This document shows, in pieces, positions 57,861 to 64,000 of a stretch of 64,000 nucleotides of DNA; position 1 is the stretch's first letter; every line of letters begins with the position of its first letter. The DNA is from Tsukamurella sp. PLM1 (lineage in GTDB: Bacteria; Actinomycetota; Actinomycetes; Mycobacteriales; Mycobacteriaceae), in the NCBI RefSeq assembly GCF_023168325.1, contig NZ_AP025688.1, positions 2,666,001-2,730,000 on the forward strand. The letters are read 5' to 3'. The translations under genes were made by a program, and so were the position numbers. The notes beneath the pieces are model-generated. The model ran no database searches. It had not been told where the DNA came from and worked only from the letters and a program-made list of their open reading frames with translations.

Positions 57861-58669
57861 AAGACACCGTGAAGGACACCGACTCCGCGATCGCCACGCT
57901 CCCCGCGATCGCGTTCACCGACCTCACGAAGAAGTACGCCGAGACGGTGGTGCTCGGCCCGGTCTCCGGCGAGTTCTCCCGCGGGGGCGTCACGGCACTG
58001 GTCGGGCCCAACGGCGCGGGCAAGTCGACGCTCCTCACCATCCTGGGCCGCCTGCTGACGCCGGACGCCGGCGCCGCGCTGCTCGACGGCGTCGAGATCC
58101 GCTCGATGAAGCCCACCGCGGTAGCGCGCAAGCTCGCGATCCTCCGGCAGGAGAACGGCGTCAACGCCCGCCTGACGGTGCGCGATCTGGTCGCGTTCGG
58201 CCGGTTCCCGCACAGCCGCGGCCGCATGACCGCCGAGGACGTACGGCACGTCGACGAGGCCCTGGGCTTCCTCGGCCTCACCGACCTGGAGGACCGGTTC
58301 CTCGACGAACTGTCCGGCGGCCAGCGCCAGCGGGCGTTCGTGGCGATGACGCTCGCACAGGACACGGACGTGATCCTGCTCGACGAGCCGCTCAACAACC
58401 TCGACATGCGCCACCAGGTGAGCATGATGCGCCGCCTCCGCCGCGCCGCCGACGAACTGGGCAAGACGATCATCCTGGTGGTGCACGACCTGAACTTCGC
58501 GGCCGCGTACTCCGACCGGATCGTGGCGCTGAAGAACGGCACGATCGCGGCGTCGGGCGCACCGTCGGAGATCATGACGGCCGATCTGCTGACGGAGATC
58601 TTCGAGACCCCCGTGGCCGTGCACCACCTTCAGGGCGGCCCGGTGGCCGTGTACGCGGGTCTGGCCTGA
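57857..58669 (+). CDS. Iron-siderophore ABC importer, ATPase
   Basis: 270 residues. Walker A GPNGAGKSTLLTIL, Q-loop AILRQENGVNARLTVRDLVA, signature LSGGQRQRAFVAMTLAQ, Walker B DVILLDEPLNNLDMRHQ and switch His VVHDLNFAAAYSDRI. It is the FepC/FhuC type. The GTG at 57857 lies within ATGTGA of the permease end, so translation is coupled. Last gene of the operon; mptA follows 26 bp later with its own -10-like element. Confidence 0.94.
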   Translation: MKDTVKDTDSAIATLPAIAFTDLTKKYAETVVLGPVSGEFSRGGVTALVGPNGAGKSTLLTILGRLLTPDAGAALLDGVEIRSMKPTAVARKLAILRQENGVNARLTVRDLVAFGRFPHSRGRMTAEDVRHVDEALGFLGLTDLEDRFLDELSGGQRQRAFVAMTLAQDTDVILLDEPLNNLDMRHQVSMMRRLRRAADELGKTIILVVHDLNFAAAYSDRIVALKNGTIAASGAPSEIMTADLLTEIFETPVAVHHLQGGPVAVYAGLA

Positions 58670-58695
58670 CGGTGCCGCGGCCTAGACTGGCGGGG

Positions 58696-60202
58696 ATGTC
58701 CGGATCACTTCAGGCCGCGCTGCGCGGCTACAGCGCGTTCCTGCGGTCGGCCGAGGGCCGCCCCGCCCTGCTCGGGCTGCTCGGCGCCGTGCTCGCCACG
58801 GTGGGCAGCTTCGGCGCCGGTGCGGTGCGCGTGCACGACACCCAGCTGGAGGCGACGCATCTGTCGTGGCTGCGGTTCGGGCACGGTCTGGTGCTCAGCT
58901 CGGTGCTGTTCTGGGCGGGCATCGCGCTCCTGATGATCGCGTGGATCCGGTTCGGGCGCGCCGCGCTCGCCGGGCGCGCCGAGGCCCGGCAGGTGGCCGG
59001 CACCGTCGCCCTGTGGATCGTTCCGCTGCTCGTGGCCGTGCCCCTGTACTCGCGGGACGCATACAGCTATCTGGCGCAGGGCGCGCTGCTGCGCGACGGC
59101 TACGACCCGTACGTGGACGGCCCCGTGATGAACCCGAACGGCCTGCTGGACGACGTGAGCGGGATCTGGACCACCACCACCGCGCCGTACGGTCCGCTGT
59201 TCATCCTGATCGCCCGCGTGGTCACGGGCGTGCTCGGCGACAACGTGCTCGCCGGGGTGATCGCGCTGCGGCTCGTGATGCTGCCGGGGATCGCGCTGTC
59301 GGTGTGGGGCGTGGCGAAGCTCGCCCGGCACTTCGGGACGCAGCCCGCGGTGTCGCTGTGGCTGGCGGTGCTGAACCCGCTGGTGATCGTGCACCTGGTG
59401 GGCGGCGTGCACAACGAGGCGCTCATGGTGGGCCTGATGGTGGCGGGTATTGCACTGGTGCTCGACCGGCGGCACCTCATCGGCGTGGCCGTGATCGTGA
59501 CGGCCGTGGCGGTCAAGGGCACCGCCGCGATCGCGCTGCCGTTCGTGGTGTGGATCTGGTACCACCACCGGCGCCGGGACCGCCCCGACGAGGGCGTGGC
59601 TCGCTCGTACGGCGCGGCGATCGGCGCGTCGATCGCGCTGTTCGTGGGCCTGTTCGCGGCGTTCTCGCTGATCGCCGGCGTGGGTCTGGGCTGGACCACG
59701 GCGCTCGCCGGGTCGATCAAGATCATCAACTACATCACCCTGCCGACGGCGATCGCGCAGCTGTTCGCGTTCGCCGCGGCACCGTTCACGGACCTGCACC
59801 TGGCGCCGATCCTCATCGTGACCCGCGCGCTGGGCATCGCCGCGCTGGCGATCACGCTGGTGGCGCTGTGGTGGCGGTTCCGGCAGGACGAGCGGCGCAA
59901 CGTGATGGGCATCCTGCTGGGGCTGCTCGCGGTGTGCGTGCTCTCCCGCGTCGCTGCCCTGGTACTACACCTGGCCGCTGGCCGTGGCCGGGGCGTTCAC
60001 CTGGTCGCGGCGCACACTGGCGATCATCGCCGGCCTCTCGGTGTGGCTCATGGCGGTGTTCATGCCCACGGGGTCGATCGGGCTCTACTCGCTGTGGAAC
60101 GTGGCCCTGGCGGCCGCGCTGGGCGCCCTGGCCGGCTGGTCGCTGCTGCGCCCGGACCCGCTGCAGGTGCGGCCGAAGCTCGGCCTGGCACCCGCGGTGT
60201 AG
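58696..60202 (+). CDS. mptA: Alpha-1,6-mannopyranosyltransferase MptA (frame change near 59950)
   Basis: About 502 residues of GT-C fold with a dozen or more membrane helices. The catalytic loop is YSRDAYSYLAQGALLRDGYD, and FHN-like GGVHNEALMVGLMVAGIAL follows. It extends the mannan backbone of lipomannan/LAM using polyprenyl-phosphomannose. Near 59950 the frame shifts by two missing bases (TCCCGCG for TCCCCGGCG), joining LAVCVLS to SLPWYYTWPLAVAGAFTWSR; family sequence continues to KLGLAPAV. The ATG at 58696 has TAGACT 7 nt upstream. Same context as Rv2174. Confidence 0.9.
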
Positions 60203-60359
60203 ACACGAGCTGCGCGAGTCGGCGGCGCAGGGACTCCCGCCATGGGGACGGCGTCTCGTCAAATCTGTTATGCGGTTTCGGCATGCCTTGAAAGCGCAGG
60301 TCACGGCGCTGCCCGGACGATCGGCCATGCGAAGTCCGCATAGCCGGGGCGCCGAACGT

Positions 60360-60780
60360 TCCCCGCACTCCCCGACTTGTCGGTGCCGGTATGTCGCCAC
60401 GACCGAGAGTCGGTTGGGATTCCCGCTGTTCGAGCGCGGCCCCGGCGGCGCCTCACCGGCCCCCACCGGCTTGCAGGCACTCGCCGTCATCGAGCGGATC
60501 GTGGCGGAACTCGATGAACTGGACTCGCTGAGCGGTACCCCGAAGCAGTCCGTCACGATCACCCGCACCGCGGAGATCGGCCTGCCCGACCATCTGGAGG
60601 GCAAGGTCACGCGGTGGAATCGAGAACACGAGCTGCAGATCGAGTACGTCATCGTGGATGACCCGGTCGCGGCGCTGCGCTCCGGCGAGTCCGATCTCGC
60701 CGTAGCCCTGGTGACGGGGCCGCGCCTCGAGGGGTTCGAGGCCGTTCCTGTGCGAATGCGGTCACAGGGTCGGCGGGTCG
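60360..60780 (+). pseudogene. Degenerate LysR-family regulator fragment
   Basis: In the 660 bp between mptA and the Rv2175c-like gene the only recognisable protein is ATTESRLGFPLFERGPGGAS ... PTGLQALAVIERIVAELDEL, the end of a LysR helix-turn-helix and its linker helix, then part of an effector domain (EYVIVDDPVAALRSGESDLA). The start of the helix-turn-helix is scrambled across frames, and the effector domain stops after about 90 residues. Full LysR proteins are about 300 residues. Likely a decayed gene; this stretch lacks a GC-run explanation. 60203-60359 shows nothing I can support. Confidence 0.55.
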
Positions 60781-60865
60781 AGCCCCTTGCGAGAAAGCAC
60801 GCTCGATCTCCGCCCCCGGCGAACCCAGAGCCCCGCCGTGCCGCGCCGGTCGGATCCGGGCGCCG

Positions 60866-61252
60866 CTAGAACGCCATCGACTGCGCGCGGCGGATGACCT
60901 CGCGCGCGGAATCGGTGTGCAACAGCTCGGCGGGGCAGTCGCCCAGGTCCTCCTGCTGCTCGAACAGCCAGCGCATGATCTCGTCGTCGCGGAACCCGCC
61001 GTCGCGGAGCACGCTGAGCAGACCCGTGAAGTGCTTGGCGATGGCGAAACGCCCGTCGACCTCGCCGAAGAACAACCGGGGGATGTGCACGTCGCCGCCG
61101 CGCTTCACGGCGATCAGCTGGTGATCGCGGAGCAGCTGGAGCACCTTGGACTGCGAGACGCCGAGGCCCTTGGCCACGGTGGACGTGTTGTAGGTGTCGG
61201 TGCCCTCGGGCAGCAGATCGTCGCTGACGAATGGGATCGAGCTCACCGTCAC
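60866..61252 (-). CDS. Rv2175c-like DNA-binding protein (PknL substrate family)
   Basis: 128 residues. Central winged helix-turn-helix: NTSTVAKGLGVSQSKVLQLL, then RDHQLIAVKRGGDVHIPRL, followed by a helical half (AIAKHFTGLLSVLRDGGFRD; EIMRWLFEQQEDLGDCPAEL). In M. tuberculosis Rv2175c binds DNA and is phosphorylated by PknL, encoded divergently next door, as here. An N-terminal Thr-rich segment (EGTDTYNTST) is in the right place for the activation-type phosphosites of Rv2175c. Start is GTG at 61252 or, better, 61246 (6 nt after TACAGT). Confidence 0.88.
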   Translation of the reverse strand: MTVSSIPFVSDDLLPEGTDTYNTSTVAKGLGVSQSKVLQLLRDHQLIAVKRGGDVHIPRLFFGEVDGRFAIAKHFTGLLSVLRDGGFRDDEIMRWLFEQQEDLGDCPAELLHTDSAREVIRRAQSMAF

Positions 61253-61343
61253 ACTGTACCGAGCGTGTGGATTCGGACCTTCTCACCCCGGGGTCGCTAG
61301 GCTGAACTGTCGACACCGTGACACACGAGAGGACTAGGAGAAG
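61253..61343. promoter_or_regulatory. Divergent control region of the Rv2175c-like gene and pknL
   Basis: On the minus strand TACAGT (61258-61253) lies 6 nt before the GTG at 61246, a leaderless arrangement. On the plus strand TAGGCT (61300-61305) is a candidate -10 giving pknL a leader of about 30 nt with an AGGAGAAG ribosome site. The 90-bp region serves both the kinase and its presumed substrate. Confidence 0.45.
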
Positions 61344-63532
61344 GTGAACACTCCCCGCGACCGGCTGATCGGTGCCCGCATCGAGGGCCGCTACCGCATC
61401 GATGCGGTGATCGCGCGCGGCGGCATGTCCACCGTCTACATGGGCCTCGACCTGCGGCTCGACCGTCCGATCGCGATCAAGGTGATGGACCCGAAGTACG
61501 CGGCGGACACGCAGTTCGTCTCGCGGTTCGAGTTCGAGGCCCGCGCCGTCGCCAAGCTCAAGGACCCGGGCCTGGTGGCCGTGTACGACCAGGGCGTCGA
61601 CGGTGACCTGGCCTTCCTGGTGATGGAGCTGGTCACCGGCGGCACGCTGCGCGAGCTGCTGGGCGAGCGCGGGCCCATGCCCCGCACGCCGTGGCCGCGG
61701 TGATGGGCCCCGTGCTCACCGCCCTCGGCACCGCGCACCGGGCCGGCCTGGTGCACCGCGACGTCAAGCCCGAGAACGTACTCATCTCGGACGGCGGCGA
61801 GGTCAAGGTCGCCGACTTCGGCCTCGTCCGCGCGATCGCGGCCGCCTCGGTCACGAGCTCGTCGGTGATCCTCGGCACCGCCGCCTACCTCTCGCCGGAG
61901 CAGGTGGAGTCCGGCAACGCCGACGCGCGTTCGGACGTGTACTCGAGCGGCATCCTGGTCTACGAGCTGCTCACCGGGCAGGTGCCGTTCACCGGCGATA
62001 CGGCGATCTCGCTCGCCTACCAGCGCCTGCACAACGACGTCCCGCCGCCCAGCGCCGCGATCGCCGGGGTGCCGCCGGAGTTCGACGAGTTCGTCGCCCG
62101 CGCCACCGACCGCGACCCGTCGCGCCGGTACGCCGACGGCTTCGCGATGGCCGACGCCCTCACCACGATCGCGGACGAGTTGGACCTGCCGCCGTTCACC
62201 GTCCCCGCGCCGCGGTCCAGCGCGGAGCAGCGGGCCGCCGCCGCGATGTACGACGCGCAGCGCGGCCAGCCCCTCATCCCGGCCGCCGCCGAGCCCACCG
62301 GCGCCCTGATGCCCGATGCCACGCCCCCGCCCGTGGCACCCGTCGCGGCACCGCGCACCGTCGGGCCGCCGACCGCCGCCCTACCACCCGTCCCGGTCCA
62401 CCACACGCGGGCCGAGACGATGCACGAGCCGTTGCCGGCCGAGACGGCGCCGCCGCAGCGGGTCGCACCGCGCCGCGGCCGCGCGAAGTCGTGGATCGTG
62501 GTCGCGATCATCGCGCTCGTCGCGCTGCTGCTGGCGTTCGGCGGTTGGTGGTTCGCGTCCGGCCAGTTCACGACGGTGCCCACCGTGACGGGCATGGACC
62601 GCGCGGCGGCCGAGCGGGCGATCAAGGACGCGGGCCTCGACGTCGCGCTGGACGGCAAGTACAGCAACGACATCACCGAGAACACCGTCACCGGCCTCGA
62701 CCCCGCCGCCGGCAGCCGGATCAGCCGGTTCGGCACCGTGACCGTCGAATACTCGCGCGGCCGCCCCGTGGTGCCACAGTTCCAGGCCGGCGACAGCCCC
62801 GAGAACGTCGAGAAGCTGCTGCGCGAGAGCGGCCTGGTGCCCAAGCGCGGGCCAGCGCAGTTCAGCCGCGACATCCCGCAGGGCGGGGTCATCGGCCTCT
62901 CGCCCACGCCGGGCACACGTGTGGCCGTCGGTTCGACGGTGACGGTGGTCGCCTCAGCGGGCAATCAACCGGTGAACATCCCCGACGTCCGCGGCCGCAC
63001 GCCGGACGAGGCCACGTCGATCCTGCGCTCGGCGGGTCTGACGGTGAAACAGACCAAGCAGCAGTTCGACTCGTCGACCGAGGCGGGCAAGGTGTTCGGC
63101 ACCGACCCGTCGGGGCAGGTGAACAAGGGCGGCAGCGTCACGCTGCTCGTCTCGAACGCGCTGACGGTGCCCGACGTGACCGGCAAGTCCGCGTCGGAGG
63201 CGCAGCAGATGCTCTCGAACGCCGGCCTGTCGGCGGAACTGACGGGCGACAACGGATCCGGCTCGGTCGTCACGTCCACCAGCCCCTCCGCCGGCGCGCG
63301 CGTCGACCCGTCGAACAACCGCGTGACGGTCACCCTCGCGGCCCGGGTCACGGTGCCGTCGGTGACGGGGATGAACGTGGGCCAGGCCCGGTCGACGCTG
63401 CGGGACGCGGGCCTGCAGGTGAAGGTGAACGGCATCTTCGCCTCGGACAACTCGCAGGTGATCTGGCAGGACCCGGGCGGCGGCTCGCGCGTGAAAGCCG
63501 GGTCCACCGTGACGATCACGGCGATTCCGTAG
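61344..63532 (+). CDS. pknL: Ser/Thr protein kinase PknL with five PASTA domains (apparent frameshift near 61684)
   Basis: Reconstructed as 729 residues. Kinase motifs: VIARGGMSTVYMGL, PIAIKVM, GLVHRDVKPENVLI, VADFGLVRAIA and GTAAYLSPEQVESG. The frame breaks in RGPMP near 61684; one C added to CCCC joins HAVAAVMGPVLTALGTAHRA. A Pro-rich linker, one membrane helix (WIVVAIIALVALLLAFGGWW) and five tandem PASTA repeats follow (each starting VPTVTGM/VPQF/IPDVRG/VPDVTG/VPSVTG), which bind muropeptides outside the cell. M. tuberculosis PknL lacks PASTA domains; this one keeps them, as in Corynebacterium. Start GTG with AGGAGAAG. Confidence 0.93.
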
Positions 63533-63607
63533 CCGCCACCCGCGCGCCGGCTTCGCCTCCCCCGGGAACGCCGGCAGGGACGCGAGCCGCCCGCTAGCGT
63601 GGGCATC

Positions 63608-64000
63608 ATGAACCGGACCTCCGTCCTCACCCGCGCGGTCGCCCTCGCTGCGGTCGGCGCGATCGCCCTCGCCGGCTGCACGTCCAACTCGTCCGACGGT
63701 GCGCCGGCGTCCTCCGCGGCGTCCACCTCGGCCGCCGCCCGCGGGGTCGCGAGCCAGGTCGCGGCGCTGCTCGCCGAGGCGAAGGAGACCTTCGACAATC
63801 CCACCCGCACCTCCACCGCGGGCAACACCGACAAGACCGTCGACAACATGGCGGTCGTCGAGCAGAAGCTACTGGAGGCCTCCGCGCTCGCGCCCTACCG
63901 GGCGGACCTGCTGTTCAGCGCGGCGTCGGCGCGGATCGCGCAGAAGAACGTCCAGGGTGCCGTGGAGTTGTACCGCACGGTGCTGACCTTCGCGCCGGAC
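63608..64000 (+). CDS. Lipoprotein with helical (TPR-like) repeat, 3' end outside window
   Basis: The frame is open to the window edge (131 residues). The signal peptide MNRTSVLTRAVALAAVGAIA ends in a consensus lipobox LAGC. After a Ser/Ala linker come helical pairs (SQVAALLAEAKETFDNPTRT; YRADLLFSAASARIAQKNVQ then GAVELYRTVLTFAPD), the last resembling a tetratricopeptide unit. TAGCGT lies 7 nt before the ATG, so it is probably leaderless. The complete domain cannot be judged. Confidence 0.65.
   Translation, partial: MNRTSVLTRAVALAAVGAIALAGCTSNSSDGAPASSAASTSAAARGVASQVAALLAEAKETFDNPTRTSTAGNTDKTVDNMAVVEQKLLEASALAPYRADLLFSAASARIAQKNVQGAVELYRTVLTFAPD

Noticed and set aside
1-64000. tRNA, rRNA, prophage, insertion sequence or CRISPR array
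   Set aside because: None seen by eye on either strand; a tRNAscan/CRISPR search would be needed to exclude small ones fully.

Overview
The window is about 70% GC, dense and largely operonic. It carries the hallmark genes of a mycolic-acid-type actinobacterium (order Mycobacteriales): wag31, a dcw cluster without murB, mptA, pknL beside its Rv2175c-like substrate, lppM, IdeR-type iron boxes, DnaE1, and a 13E12-type DUF222/HNH gene. Gene order follows two Mycobacterium blocks: dnaE1...rluD-lspA-ansA...dinB-ileS, and wag31-yggT-sepF-pgeF-ftsZ-ftsQ-murC...mraZ-DUF3040-GNAT-lppM/metF-idsA2-mptA-Rv2175c-pknL. The protein style fits Tsukamurella or a close relative. That genus assignment is inference; no 16S gene is present.

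Layout. 1-2.7 kb: two adjacent MutS-like ATPases, the first cut by the window edge. 2.7-11.9 kb: dnaE1, a membrane Ser/Thr kinase, and a tetR + heterodimeric ABC exporter operon with a visible operator. 12-20.9 kb: truncated epimerase, rluD, lspA, lipoproteins, L-asparaginase, a two-component K+ uptake system and small unknown genes. 21-28.8 kb: DUF222/HNH gene, dinB, enoyl-CoA hydratase, and ileS under an isoleucine T-box. 28.8-48 kb: divisome and peptidoglycan block, all on the minus strand (wag31 to mraZ), with a strong ftsZ promoter and an mraZ promoter carrying 10-bp-spaced GTGG repeats. 48-54.7 kb: DUF3040 protein, HEPN-like protein, GNAT, FAD oxidoreductase, lppM, metF, idsA2. 54.7-58.7 kb: IdeR-controlled siderophore ABC importer (binding protein, two permeases, ATPase). 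58.7-64 kb: mptA, a lysR remnant, the Rv2175c homologue, PASTA kinase pknL and the start of a lipoprotein gene.

The genes form a growth and envelope unit. MurC-G, MraY, FtsW/PBP3 and FtsQ/L build septal peptidoglycan, FtsZ/SepF/Wag31 place it, and PknL/Rv2175c and MptA (lipomannan) belong to envelope control. Transcription is often compact: several genes have a TANNNT-like hexamer 6-7 nt before the start codon, the layout of leaderless mRNAs.

Caveat: about twenty conserved genes, including the essential murD, murF, ftsW, ileS and sepF, are broken by small frame changes. Nearly all are repaired by restoring one G/C in a short G/C run, so they look like sequence or assembly errors rather than real pseudogenes. 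Coordinates below span the reconstructed gene and give the break. No rRNA, tRNA, CRISPR, phage or IS element was seen.
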